From: an uncultured Lachnospiraceae bacterium
GTDB taxonomy: Bacteria; Bacillota; Clostridia; Lachnospirales; Lachnospiraceae
DNA: 64,000 nt
Reading direction: 5' to 3'
Assembly: GCA_949155905.1 (NCBI GenBank)
Contig: CASCWU010000003.1
Location: 1 to 64,000, forward strand
The notes below the pieces were generated by a model that saw nothing but the letters and a program-made list of their open reading frames with translations, ran no database searches and had not been told where the DNA came from. Positions 9,084 through 18,063 of this stretch are shown here, one piece after another. Every line of letters starts with the position of its first letter. Position 1 is the stretch's first letter. Position numbers and translations under genes: made by a program.

Positions 9084-10835
9084 TTAGCGAGAAGAGTAGC
9101 GGTCTGCCTGTGCCTGGCGGATAGCGAGGCACTTATCAATACCATAGTCATGAAGCTTCTGTACAAAGCTGTCATAGCTATCCATAGACTCTGCCCCGAT
9201 GATGTATTTCACGGTGCTTTCCTGTACAAGTGTTTGAACATCTGTATAGATGGAATTAAATTCTATCTGCTCGTCGTAGGTCATATCGTCTACGTTCAAC
9301 AGCATGCTTCTGTCCTGGCCGGTCCATAACACCTTCCCGGCTAACTTCGGCTCCAGGTTCGGATACAGAAAGTTCATGTATTCCCAGTTATAAAAGCCAA
9401 GTGCAGCAGGGCCGGCAACGGAATAAAGGGAAAGGGCATCCGGGGAGGTATAACCCTCCGGATTATTTAAAATCAAATCCGTAAATTCATAATTGCCGTT
9501 TCCGTCCGTCGTATAGGTTTCCCCTTCTATTCCATAATGATTGAGTTCCATTGCTTCCTTAGTATACCAGTAATCCAACCATTTGGCTACCAATATCGGA
9601 TCCTTACAGGTTGCAGATATTATGTTGTCACCTGCAGTAATATTTGGAGTATAGAATACCTTTGGAGCATCTCCTTTATTAAGAACCGGGTTTTCTACTG
9701 CTACTACTTCAATCGAATCGTTCGGATATTTTCCATTTTCATAAAATCCATCTGCTAGATAATTCCAGGATACATTAAAACCGCCTGTTTTATCGTTATA
9801 AACGGCTTCATCAGAAGCGCCGAAAAGTCCGCCAAAGCCTGTTGTAATGAAGTTCGGATCGATTAAGCCCTCTGCATACCAGGCACGGAACAGTTCTATC
9901 CATTGACGGTATCCCTCCTCCATCGGGCCATAGCCAATCGTTCCGTCCGGCTTTGTATAAAACTCGCTTGCCACGCCATAGGCCGTTAAAAACGGCTCCA
10001 TCATCGTATAACCATACTGTCCGGTAGAAAGTGGCGCTTCGGCTCCTTTCTGATCCCGGAATGCAACCAGGACGTCGTGCCATTCGTCGATGGTGGCTGG
10101 AACCTCCAGATTCAGCTCGTCCAGCCAGTCCTTGCGGATTGCCAGTCCATTCCAGGCCTGTTCCTCTGAGGCCATCACCTGATTGTTGCCAAATACGCAT
10201 TTTAAAATATGGAACTTTCCATCGCTGGCGGTCAGCTTTTTCCAGATGTCATCATTTACGGTTGCAATAGCCAGATAATTTGGCATATAACTTTTGACCA
10301 GATCATCACAGTCTAAAAATACGCCGTCGTCAATTCCCTTCTGGTTTCCACCGGTATAGGTTCCGCCTGCCATCACATCTGGCAGTTCTCCGGATGCCAG
10401 CATCAGGCCAAATTTTTCAGAGGCCTCCATCATGCTAACGGTGATCCAGTTTACATGAACGTTTGTCCGTTCCTCGATTTTCTGGATAGTCGGCAAATCA
10501 TTTAAATCTTCCACATATTGATTGGAATAAGTACGCCAAACTGAAATTTCCTTCTTTTCCTCTGTCAAAGGAAGCGTCCATTGCTCCGGCTCCCCAGTTG
10601 TTCCTTCGGAGCCTTGAGCGCCGTCCCCTGTGGTGCTTTCCTCATCAGAGGTATCTCCATTTGAAGTATCCTCTTTTGTCCCATCTGTCATAGACGGTGT
10701 CTTTTGGGAATCGTTCTTCCCTGTGTCCTCTTTCTTTCCGCAGCCTGCCAGTACTATACTGGTAGTCAGCAGCAGACATAGCATCAGGCACAGCCATTTG
10801 CTGGCAGTCCTTTTTGTGTGGTTCCCCTTTTTCAC
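9084..10835 (-). CDS. Extracellular sugar-binding lipoprotein (ABC transporter, LplA-like)
   Basis: 583 residues with a lipoprotein signal: basic start, hydrophobic core, LAGC with Cys32, then a Ser/Thr/Glu/Asp-rich linker to about residue 85. The mature part has the large family-1 solute-binding fold (EISVWRTYSNQYVEDLNDLP, MLASGELPDVMAGG, a 'YWMMEPFLTAYG'-type middle, WLDYWYTKEAMELNHYGIEG), the group that usually works with LplB/LplC permeases on complex oligosaccharides. No permease gene is adjacent. GTG at 10835 has AAGGAGG nine bases upstream. Its neighbours are an esterase and an AraC-type membrane regulator, so the three probably form a glycan-scavenging unit that borrows permeases from elsewhere. 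Confidence 0.88.
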   Translation of the reverse strand: MKKGNHTKRTASKWLCLMLCLLLTTSIVLAGCGKKEDTGKNDSQKTPSMTDGTKEDTSNGDTSDEESTTGDGAQGSEGTTGEPEQWTLPLTEEKKEISVWRTYSNQYVEDLNDLPTIQKIEERTNVHVNWITVSMMEASEKFGLMLASGELPDVMAGGTYTGGNQKGIDDGVFLDCDDLVKSYMPNYLAIATVNDDIWKKLTASDGKFHILKCVFGNNQVMASEEQAWNGLAIRKDWLDELNLEVPATIDEWHDVLVAFRDQKGAEAPLSTGQYGYTMMEPFLTAYGVASEFYTKPDGTIGYGPMEEGYRQWIELFRAWYAEGLIDPNFITTGFGGLFGASDEAVYNDKTGGFNVSWNYLADGFYENGKYPNDSIEVVAVENPVLNKGDAPKVFYTPNITAGDNIISATCKDPILVAKWLDYWYTKEAMELNHYGIEGETYTTDGNGNYEFTDLILNNPEGYTSPDALSLYSVAGPAALGFYNWEYMNFLYPNLEPKLAGKVLWTGQDRSMLLNVDDMTYDEQIEFNSIYTDVQTLVQESTVKYIIGAESMDSYDSFVQKLHDYGIDKCLAIRQAQADRYSSR

Positions 10836-11001
10836 GTTTCTTTTCCTCCTTCATGATTTTGAAATGTCGGCAAAAGGAAGTACTGCCTCCTCCCCTGCAA
10901 CACTATCATAAACCAGGAGACACGAAAGGGAAAGAATCAATATTTTCCGGGAAGATTTATTTTTTGAAGGAGGGGAAAAGCTTGATTTTATCAAGGTTTT
11001 A

Positions 11002-11148
11002 TCATACCTCATTGCCAGCTTGTCTTTCTGCCTCCAGCATAGCATATTCCTGACTTCTGTTGTATTTCATCAATGAACATTTCGTCTGTCTGGAATATTT
11101 CGATTTCGTCAGGTTGTAATTTGCCCTCTCAATAACCCCACGCTTCAT
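11002..11148 (-). CDS. Small basic protein coupled to the helicase gene
   Basis: A 48-residue frame beginning MKRGVIERANYNLTKSKY and ending in a helical LEAERQAGNEV. Its ATG overlaps the helicase stop as ATGA (11148-11145), with GAGGGA six bases upstream, an arrangement typical of translational coupling. It has no signal or membrane segment and I do not recognise it. Charge pattern and coupling argue for a real gene; short length argues for caution. The rest of the 10836-11144 gap shows no other gene, only the upstream region of the binding lipoprotein. Confidence 0.45.
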   Translation of the reverse strand: MKRGVIERANYNLTKSKYSRQTKCSLMKYNRSQEYAMLEAERQAGNEV

Positions 11149-12833
11149 GATGTTCCCTCGCTTTCGCTTTCTGTTTCCGTTTTAACCCGTTTCATACAAA
11201 CCCAATAATTTCGTTCCGCCATATTTGCCGCCTCCCGGATGTTCTGTTCCAGCTTTTCCCGCTTTAACAGCCAGTCCGCACGCACGCAGCCAATTCGCAG
11301 GCAACGCTGGATCTCCCGGATTTTTTCCTCATTCATCCTGGCACGTTTGCTATGCTGCAGCACCCGCTTCGCCGCCCTGTCATAAACAGGATGGACAAAC
11401 TGGCCGGAGGAAGCCCGGTATTCCAGCTCGAATATCCGATTCCCTGCGTTTTTTCCCTTCCCGCGTCCGGCTTCCGGCAGAAAGCAAGCATCCTCCGAGC
11501 TTTCCGTAATATGTAGATAATAAAGCGAAGCCCGTTCCTTTCCTTCCTGGTTCCGCACAATTCGTCCTAGCCTTTGGGTGCGCTGCCGCTGCGCCGAGGT
11601 TCCTGATAAAATAATTCCGACCGAGACCTCCGGAATGTCCACTCCCTCGTCCATCCCCTTGCAGGCAATTAAAATCCTCAGTTCGCCCATCCGAAATCGT
11701 TCCAGAGCATTTTTATTTGCCTGCGACCCCATTTTAGAATGATACCGCCCTACCCGTCCTGGATATTGCTCCCGTAAACGCTGGTATAACTCCTCGGCCT
11801 GTTCGATCCGTTCCCCCAAAACGAGGATCCGATCCTGTAGATCCAGCCGTCCAATCAGCTCACAGGCACAGGAAATCCGGCCGGCGGCCTGACAGACCAG
11901 GCTTTTCCGTTTGTAGGAAAGCACCATATATTGCCGGGAAGCTTCCGCTAACTTCGGATTTTTGTCCGTCACCAACATCCGCAAGGTTTCAAAACGTTCC
12001 TTTCCCGTCCGATATTTGAGTTCTGGATGCAGCTTTTTCAACTGGTAATCCAAATACAGCAGCCGTCCGGTCATTTCCTCATACTGCTCCCGTTCCTCCT
12101 CTTGGAAAAACAGCCCGATATGATAACAGTCATAGTGGCAGATGGTACGCTGGAAGGCGGCCTCCGTCATTCCATACTGATAAATTTTCGCGCCCAGAAC
12201 AGAAGCCAGATAACGCCGATCCTCTCCGGAGGGAAGCGTGGCCGAAAGCCCCAGAGAGAAAAACTGTCCCGGACAGGAGTTCAGGTAAGGCAGAAATTCA
12301 AAAATCAACTGATTCTGTCCGCTGGCGTAATGATGACATTCGTCTGCAATCAGCAAAACCGCCTCGCCATTTCGCAGCTCCAAAAGAATCTGCCTTGCCA
12401 GCTCGTAACGGGCGGAATTCACGACATAAATCATATATTTCCGGCTTCGGGTGCGGGCTGTCTGGGAGCTTGCGGTTATTTGGAGATTTCCTGCATTTCT
12501 TAGGCTCCCGGGTTTTTCAGATGCTGCTGATTCGACTACAGTAGGTGTTTTGTAGCCGCCGCCACGCAAGCCGATTTCCATTTGGCTAGTTTCTGTTTCC
12601 CTCTGCTCTAAAAATTCCCGCAGCGCCTGGTTCCACTGCCGGAGCAGGCTTCCGGTCGGAACGACGATTTTTACAAAAAGCTTCTGACCAAGCGCTTCCT
12701 CTAACCGGACGGCAGCCTCCAGCGCCAGACGGGTTTTCCCGGAGCCGGTGACGGCCTGCACCATCCCTCTGCCGCGGTTCGCCATCCAACGGGAAAGACA
12801 TTCCTCCTGCCAGGGGTAAAGAGTCTGCTTCAT
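11145..12833 (-). CDS. Superfamily II DEAD/DEAH helicase
   Basis: 562 residues. Motif Q-like YPWQEECLSRWM at 6-17, Walker A AVTGSGKT at 27-34, motif II DECHH at 164-168, motif III SAT at 197-199, and C-terminal motifs DEGVDIPEVSVGIIL and QRLGRIVRN. This places it with XPB/UvrB-like helicases that translocate on DNA. Residues about 78-130 are an unusual Ser/Thr/Gly-rich insertion between the first motifs. It is the middle gene of a minus-strand operon (77-residue protein, 12-base gap, helicase, then a 48-residue protein overlapping by four bases) that diverges from two BrxC/BrxD-type ATPases. That pairing resembles the brxD-brxHI pair of type 2 BREX, suggesting DNA processing or defence. Confidence 0.88.
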   Translation of the reverse strand: MKQTLYPWQEECLSRWMANRGRGMVQAVTGSGKTRLALEAAVRLEEALGQKLFVKIVVPTGSLLRQWNQALREFLEQRETETSQMEIGLRGGGYKTPTVVESAASEKPGSLRNAGNLQITASSQTARTRSRKYMIYVVNSARYELARQILLELRNGEAVLLIADECHHYASGQNQLIFEFLPYLNSCPGQFFSLGLSATLPSGEDRRYLASVLGAKIYQYGMTEAAFQRTICHYDCYHIGLFFQEEEREQYEEMTGRLLYLDYQLKKLHPELKYRTGKERFETLRMLVTDKNPKLAEASRQYMVLSYKRKSLVCQAAGRISCACELIGRLDLQDRILVLGERIEQAEELYQRLREQYPGRVGRYHSKMGSQANKNALERFRMGELRILIACKGMDEGVDIPEVSVGIILSGTSAQRQRTQRLGRIVRNQEGKERASLYYLHITESSEDACFLPEAGRGKGKNAGNRIFELEYRASSGQFVHPVYDRAAKRVLQHSKRARMNEEKIREIQRCLRIGCVRADWLLKREKLEQNIREAANMAERNYWVCMKRVKTETESESEGTS

Positions 12834-12845
12834 ATCTGTCTCCTC

Positions 12846-13079
12846 TCAATACCACATGGATATGGTTCGATTTGGTAATGCTTTCCCTGCTGTCCGATAT
12901 TGCTTTATACAGTGTTTGGCATGTGCTACATAACTATTGACTTCGTTTAAGGTATTTGTAATAATTTCCCAGGCAGTATCATCTAGTTCTAAATAAAAAT
13001 GCTGTTCCTCTTGCCCTTCCATATAACAATCCATAGAAATAATATTTGCATTGCTTTGTATATTTTCTATTCTCACCAT
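12846..13079 (-). CDS. Small hypothetical protein, first gene of helicase operon
   Basis: 77 residues from ATG 13079, which has AAAGGAGG nine bases upstream; the longer frame to 13133 lacks a site. Sequence is acidic and beta-rich at the start (MVRIENIQSNANIISMDCYM), with FYLELDDTAWEIITNTLNE in the middle and a basic end. No signal or membrane segment. Unrecognised. It ends 12 bases before the helicase start, so the two are co-transcribed and it may be a helicase partner. Confidence 0.7.
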   Translation of the reverse strand: MVRIENIQSNANIISMDCYMEGQEEQHFYLELDDTAWEIITNTLNEVNSYVAHAKHCIKQYRTAGKALPNRTISMWY

Positions 13080-13293
13080 AAAACCTGACCTCCTTTTAAT
13101 GTGTGAACTCGGTACATTTTCGTATTGCTCCACTATTCAGATTAATTTCATTTAATTCGTGTTTTAGCAAAATAATATCATGTGGCTGTATACTTTTGAA
13201 AAGAAAAGCTGTACTTTTCCTTTCCATTTTACTACATCTCACCCCGTTCCGCCACCTCCACCGCCAAAATTTTTCTTTTTTCTCATTTCCTTA

Positions 13294-13322
13294 TTGAAAA
13301 TCCCTCTCTATTCCGATATACT
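13294..13322 (+). promoter_or_regulatory. Promoter of the BrxC/D-type ATPase operon
   Basis: TTGAAA (13294-13299), 17-base spacer, TATACT (13317-13322), 33 bases before the ATG at 13355. The divergent helicase operon starts from the other side of the same 275-base gap. Confidence 0.75.
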
Positions 13323-13354
13323 GGAAGAAAACTATAGAATCCGAGGAAAAACGT

Positions 13355-14140
13355 ATGAATTATGAAGAATTTTATCAAACCCTACAGCCGCAGGAAAAGG
13401 CGTTAAAGGACGGTCTGGCTTCTTTGCAGAAGCTGTTTAAGATGATAGGGAAAGAGTCAGCGGGCGGCGACGTGAAAAACCTCGTCAAAGATCTGGCAGC
13501 GATGGCGGACGCGGCGGCTTCTCTTTCTGCGTCTATCAAGGAGATCCGCACGACGGCGGAGGGCTTTGATTCCAAAACCTATTTTGAATCCGGGGAATTT
13601 GCCCAGCAGATGTTAGACTCCTGTGCGGAAAAGGGCGTGGACGTCCGCGGAGAATTTCCAATTTATGAGATGTTCCCGTACCGTGTCCGGCTGGATGCGG
13701 AAAACCAGGATGTATATTTGGATCGGAAAAAGGTACAGTGCATGAGGCCGCAGAGCCTGGTGGAGACGGTGAAAAAGGGACAGGAGAAGCTGAACAAGGC
13801 TTCCTTTAACCCGCAGAGTTTTGCCAGCGAGTTGAATGAGGCTTACGATTTGGCGGTACTCAAGCTGAAACGCCAGCCGGGCTCGGATATTTATTTATTA
13901 AATCTGTATAAATTCCTGGCACCGATGAGCCGTTTCCGCAAGGATTACGACCAGCAGAGCTTTGCCTTTGACCTGGCCAGGCTTTATATCGATGGGACAA
14001 ATGAAACAAAAAACGGAACCAAGTTCCAGTTCGGCCCGACTAGAGAAGGGAAAAAGACCATCCGTATCCTCAAGGCCGACGGGCAGGAGGAATTTTTGGC
14101 GACGATTCGCTTTTACCGGGACGACCCAGAGACAGAGTAA
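13355..14140 (+). CDS. Unrecognised protein, first gene of the BrxC/D-type ATPase operon
   Basis: 261 residues, soluble, no signal or membrane segment. Residues 1-75 are alpha-helical (KALKDGLASLQKLFKMIGKE, LVKDLAAMADAAASLSASIK), followed by a beta-containing part (GEFPIYEMFPYRVRLDAENQ, VYLDRKKVQCM) and a helical C-terminus ending in ILKADGQEEFLATIRFYRDD. I cannot assign a family. The start ATG at 13355 has a GAGGAAA site. It is followed after 92 bases by two overlapping ATPase genes and transcribed from a clear promoter, so it is probably a dedicated partner of those ATPases; a DNA-binding or adaptor role would be a guess. Confidence 0.8.
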   Translation: MNYEEFYQTLQPQEKALKDGLASLQKLFKMIGKESAGGDVKNLVKDLAAMADAAASLSASIKEIRTTAEGFDSKTYFESGEFAQQMLDSCAEKGVDVRGEFPIYEMFPYRVRLDAENQDVYLDRKKVQCMRPQSLVETVKKGQEKLNKASFNPQSFASELNEAYDLAVLKLKRQPGSDIYLLNLYKFLAPMSRFRKDYDQQSFAFDLARLYIDGTNETKNGTKFQFGPTREGKKTIRILKADGQEEFLATIRFYRDDPETE

Positions 14141-14232
14141 AGGAGATTACTATTTTTGCTATTGTTTATAGACTAAGAAGTAATGATGCGAATTCCTGGC
14201 CAAAGAGGACAGGAGAACAATGAGGTATTACA

Positions 14233-15474
14233 ATGAATACAGAGTTTACAGGAACTACAGAATTCGCAGGAGGTGCGGAATTTCCGGGATCGTCTGACAG
14301 ACCGGAGCCTTACAGCATCCTTTCTGCAGAGCGGCTGACCTGTGGGATTCAGTTTTTGGCGGATTTCTGGAGGGAAAAATATTTTCAGGAATATATCCGG
14401 GATGGCGGTAGCAAAATCAAATTTGTCACCGGACGGCAGGGAAGCGGGAAAACGCACTTTTTACGTCTGATGGCTGCAGTCGCTAAGCAGGAGTGCTACA
14501 AGGTGGTACAGTTTTCCGCAAAAAACGTCTGGATGCACGATTTTAAAGAGCTTTACGTAGAGATTTTCCACCAATGCGATATCCTAGACTGCCTGGAGGC
14601 TGTAAGCCGCCGTGTGATACAGGAAATGGGCTTTGAGCCGGAGGAAATCCCGGAGGGAATGAAATTTATCGACTATCTATCCCAAAACGACCTGGGGGAC
14701 GCCCTGACGAAACGGGAAATCCGTTCCCAGCTACGGCAGATGTTTCTGGAAAATCCGATGCTAGACAACAATTTCGCCCTGGCCTGTAGTATGCTGACCG
14801 GAAGTATCTTAGGCTATCCGGTGCTGGAGGAGCAGAACCGGGAGCTGCTTTCTGCCTGGTTAGAAGGCGACCGCACGATTAAGCTTTCCCAGCTTCGGGC
14901 GATGGACTTTTACCCGAGCCGCATCACCAAATACAATGCCAGACATATGCTCCGTTCGCTTTCTGAGGTAGTACGGATGGCGGGTTATCCTGGCCTGTTT
15001 ATTGTCATTGATGACCTGGAAATCCTCACCAGCCGTTCCAGCTTAGAGCTGGTGCATTATACGAAAATGAAGCGGGAGGATACATACGAGAGCATCCGCC
15101 AGCTCATTGACGACATCGACAGCATGAAGCATATCATGTTTGTCTATGCCTTTGACCGGGAGTTGATGGACAACGAAAACGCAGGCTTAAAATCCTATCA
15201 GGCGCTATGGATGCGGATACAAAATGAAATCGTTGGAGAGCATTTCAACCGTTTTGCCGATATGGTAGACCTGGATCGTCTGGCGGCACAGGAATATACG
15301 ACAGATGTGATCATCTCCATTTCCGAGAGCCTGGCGAATCTGCAGAAAAATACACCAGTCAGACCGCTTAGTGAACAGGCTGCCAGGGATATTGCCGAGC
15401 AGGCACGTACCAGTGCGATTGGGATTCCGCAGTTAATTCAGATGGCAATGCAGGGGGTGAATGAATATGTATGA
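14233..15474 (+). CDS. BrxC/BrxD-type (DUF2791-like) P-loop ATPase, first copy
   Basis: 413 residues. Walker A GRQGSGKTH at 67-75 and Walker B GLFIVIDDLEIL at 254-265, with a helical insertion of about 150 residues between them and HIMFVYAFDRELMDN (sensor-like strand) at about 295. The C-terminus (RDIAEQARTSAIGIPQLIQM) is the wHTH-like end typical of this ATPase group, relatives of the BREX ATPases BrxC/BrxD. The first 25 residues (TEFTGTTEFAGGAEF) are low complexity and may be a linker. The stop overlaps the next ATPase gene, implying stoichiometric production. Without PglX and PglZ nearby it is not a standard BREX operon. Family assignment is from motif pattern and context. Confidence 0.78.
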   Translation: MNTEFTGTTEFAGGAEFPGSSDRPEPYSILSAERLTCGIQFLADFWREKYFQEYIRDGGSKIKFVTGRQGSGKTHFLRLMAAVAKQECYKVVQFSAKNVWMHDFKELYVEIFHQCDILDCLEAVSRRVIQEMGFEPEEIPEGMKFIDYLSQNDLGDALTKREIRSQLRQMFLENPMLDNNFALACSMLTGSILGYPVLEEQNRELLSAWLEGDRTIKLSQLRAMDFYPSRITKYNARHMLRSLSEVVRMAGYPGLFIVIDDLEILTSRSSLELVHYTKMKREDTYESIRQLIDDIDSMKHIMFVYAFDRELMDNENAGLKSYQALWMRIQNEIVGEHFNRFADMVDLDRLAAQEYTTDVIISISESLANLQKNTPVRPLSEQAARDIAEQARTSAIGIPQLIQMAMQGVNEYV

Positions 15475-16663
15475 TATTGAAGCGAGGCACATCATCGAGG
15501 CGCTGCGCTCCGGTGTACCTTCTCGTGCTGTCGGGCAGTATTTTTCCGAAGCACGGCCAAAAATCATGAAGGAAATTTCCTCCCGGCTGGAAATGGTCTG
15601 CGACGAACGGCGCTCAAGTGGTATGGTGATCAGCGGAAAATACGGCGAAGGAAAAACACACCTTCTAAATACCGTTTTTAATCTCGCCCATTCCGACAAT
15701 ATGGTCGTTTCTTATTTATCACTTAGCAAGGAAACTCCAATGGATAAGCTTTATCTCGTCTATCAGAAACTCATCCAGAATACCTACCTGCCGAAGCGGG
15801 AACAGCCCGGCTTTTTACAGGAGCTTCAAAAGCTTTCCGCCAACAGCCCGGTAGCCAACGAAATGCAGCTCTTCGCCGCCAAGCATTTGGAAACGGATAA
15901 GCTGTATTATCTGTTCCGTTCTTACCTGAATACAGAGGATTCCGACGAAAAATTTTTACTTCAGGCCGATTTGGAGGGGGATTTCATTGCCAACGCCCCA
16001 TTGAAAAAGATTTACCGCCGGATTTTTAACCAGACCGTGAAATATAACCAAAACTTCACAAAAACAAAGCATTGCGGCGATTATTTTTCCTTTATGAGCC
16101 ACCTGTTTACTCAGCTTGGTTATCAGGGCTGGGTGATTTTGATAGACGAAACCGAGCTAATGGGACGCCTTGGCAAAAAAGCGCGCCTAAACGCTTACCG
16201 GAACATGGCGCAGTTTCTGCTTCCTGAGCTTTGTCCGGAGGCAACCTTCTCTATGTTTGCTCTGAGCGCTTCCTATACGGAGGATGTAATCGAGAGCAAG
16301 CATGAATATGAAAATCTGGCTGCCATTTACCCGACAGAACCAGAGCCGGCCAGAACCGTACTGGAACTCTTGGTAAAGGCACCGCAGCTTCTTCCACTGG
16401 CAAAGGAGGAAATCAGCAAGATTTTATCGAAAATACAGGAATTTCACGGTAGGGCATATAACTGGACTCCAAACGTTTCCATTGCCTCTCTGATAGAATC
16501 TACCCAGTCCGGTGGCTATCTGCTCCGCACGAAAATCCGCGCTGCTATCGAATTTTTAGACCAGCTATACCAATATGGAAAGGCCGGGAAAACGACGGTC
16601 AATGAGCTGGGAGAGGAGACCTTTACCGAGGACGTACCATCTATTGAGGAATTAACAGATTGA
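15467..16663 (+). CDS. BrxD-type (DUF2791) P-loop ATPase, second copy
   Basis: 398 residues from ATG 15467; ATG at 15461 is also possible but leaves too little space from the AGGGGG site. The N-terminus ARHIIEALRSGVPSRAVG is the hallmark opening of the BREX-type ATP-binding protein BrxD (DUF2791), followed by Walker A GKYGEGKTH near residue 57-65 and Walker B GWVILIDETELM near 222-233. A C-terminal region (AAIEFLDQLYQYG) closes the fold. It overlaps the preceding ATPase gene by eight bases. BrxD works with a helicase (BrxHI) in type 2 BREX; here a helicase is transcribed divergently 3 kb away, which supports a shared DNA-processing complex. Confidence 0.83.
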   Translation: MYDIEARHIIEALRSGVPSRAVGQYFSEARPKIMKEISSRLEMVCDERRSSGMVISGKYGEGKTHLLNTVFNLAHSDNMVVSYLSLSKETPMDKLYLVYQKLIQNTYLPKREQPGFLQELQKLSANSPVANEMQLFAAKHLETDKLYYLFRSYLNTEDSDEKFLLQADLEGDFIANAPLKKIYRRIFNQTVKYNQNFTKTKHCGDYFSFMSHLFTQLGYQGWVILIDETELMGRLGKKARLNAYRNMAQFLLPELCPEATFSMFALSASYTEDVIESKHEYENLAAIYPTEPEPARTVLELLVKAPQLLPLAKEEISKILSKIQEFHGRAYNWTPNVSIASLIESTQSGGYLLRTKIRAAIEFLDQLYQYGKAGKTTVNELGEETFTEDVPSIEELTD

Positions 16664-16690
16664 TACACAAAAAAGGGAGGTACTCGTTTT

Positions 16691-18043
16691 ATGGAAAAGA
16701 ATTTAACAACCGGCAGTGTCTTTCAAACAGTCCTGCAGTTCTCGTTGCCGTATCTGCTGTCTTATTTTTTACAGACGCTTTATGGGATGGCAGATTTGTT
16801 CATTATTGGGCAGTTTAACGGGGTGGACAGTACGACTGCCGTTTCCATTGGAAGCCAGGTCATGCACATGCTGACGGTGATGATCGTCGGGCTGGCGATG
16901 GGCGCTACGGTGATGATTGGCCGGGCGATAGGATCACGGAAGCTGGAACAGGCCGCACAGACGGTTGGCAATACCATCACTTTATTTATGGTGGTGGCCT
17001 TTCTTTTGATGGGAGGCCTGCTGCTGGCCGTAAAGCCGATTACAGCGGTAATGTCCACTCCCGCGGAGGCTGTGTCCGGCACGATTTCCTATCTGACGAT
17101 TTGCTTTATTGGGATTCCCTTTATTACGGCCTATAACATCATCAGCTCGATCTTCCGGGGGATGGGAGATTCCAAAAGCCCGATGTATTTTATCGCGATT
17201 TCCTGCGCTGCCAATATTGCCCTCGATTACCTTTTTATCGGTTTTTTCGGCCTTGGCGCGGCAGGAGCAGCACTCGGCACGACACTTTCCCAAACGCTTA
17301 GCGTACTCCTGGCTCTGCTTGTCATCCGCAGACAGCAGATAGGTATCCGCCTTTCCGTTAAAGATTTAAGGCCGCATCGGGAAACGATGGGCAGCCTTTT
17401 AAAAATTGGTATTCCCGTTGCCCTACAGGACGGTTTTATTCAGATTTCCTTTATTGTCATTACGATCATCGCCAATCAACGTGGGCTTAACGACGCGGCA
17501 GCAGTCGGAATTGTAGAAAAGCTGATTGGTTTTATCTTTCTGGTTCCCTCTACCATGCTTTCTACCGTATCGGCGCTTGCAGCGCAGAATATCGGCGCCG
17601 GACGGCATGACCGCGCCCTCCTGACCCTGCGCTATGCGATTCAGATCGCCGTTTCATGGGGAGTAGTTGCTGTGCTGGTGATGCAGCTGGCAGCAGAACC
17701 GTTTGTCAGCCTTTTTGTCGATCCAGGAAAAGCAGGCAGTGAGGAGGTAATCCGTCTAGGAGGACAATATATGCACGGCTATGTATGGGATTGTATTTTT
17801 GCCGGGATCCATTTTTGCTTCAGCGGATATTTTTGCGCGTACGGCCTTTCCATGATTCCCTTTATCCACAATTCTATTTCTATCGTCTGCGCCCGCATCC
17901 CTTTGGCCTACCTTGCCTCCACGCGCTTTGCAGACACCCTGTTTCCGATGGGGCTGGCCTCCACAACCGGATCGCTGCTGTCTGTTTTAATCTGCGCCGG
18001 TGTCTTTCTCTGGATGGTGAAGCGAAAGTCTGAGAATGCCTGA
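16691..18043 (+). CDS. MATE family multidrug efflux transporter
   Basis: 450 residues, about twelve membrane segments, cation-coupled drug/organic-cation antiporter of the MATE family. The N-terminal TGSVFQTVLQFSLPYLLSYFLQTLYGMADLFIIGQF block and the repeat half with IGIPVALQDGFIQISFIVIT are typical. ATG at 16691 follows GGGAGG at ten bases. It begins 27 bases after the ATPase operon and may be read through from it, but a functional link is not implied. Confidence 0.92.
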   Translation: MEKNLTTGSVFQTVLQFSLPYLLSYFLQTLYGMADLFIIGQFNGVDSTTAVSIGSQVMHMLTVMIVGLAMGATVMIGRAIGSRKLEQAAQTVGNTITLFMVVAFLLMGGLLLAVKPITAVMSTPAEAVSGTISYLTICFIGIPFITAYNIISSIFRGMGDSKSPMYFIAISCAANIALDYLFIGFFGLGAAGAALGTTLSQTLSVLLALLVIRRQQIGIRLSVKDLRPHRETMGSLLKIGIPVALQDGFIQISFIVITIIANQRGLNDAAAVGIVEKLIGFIFLVPSTMLSTVSALAAQNIGAGRHDRALLTLRYAIQIAVSWGVVAVLVMQLAAEPFVSLFVDPGKAGSEEVIRLGGQYMHGYVWDCIFAGIHFCFSGYFCAYGLSMIPFIHNSISIVCARIPLAYLASTRFADTLFPMGLASTTGSLLSVLICAGVFLWMVKRKSENA

Positions 18044-18063
18044 ACGACCGAACACTGCCAAGA

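Noticed and set aside
12027-12503. Plus-strand frame of 158 residues inside the helicase gene
   Set aside because: Antisense to conserved helicase motifs, with no ribosome site or domain.
11145-16663. Complete BREX system
   Set aside because: No methylase, PglZ phosphatase, Lon or BrxC-sized gene occurs on either side; only a helicase and BrxD-type ATPases are seen.
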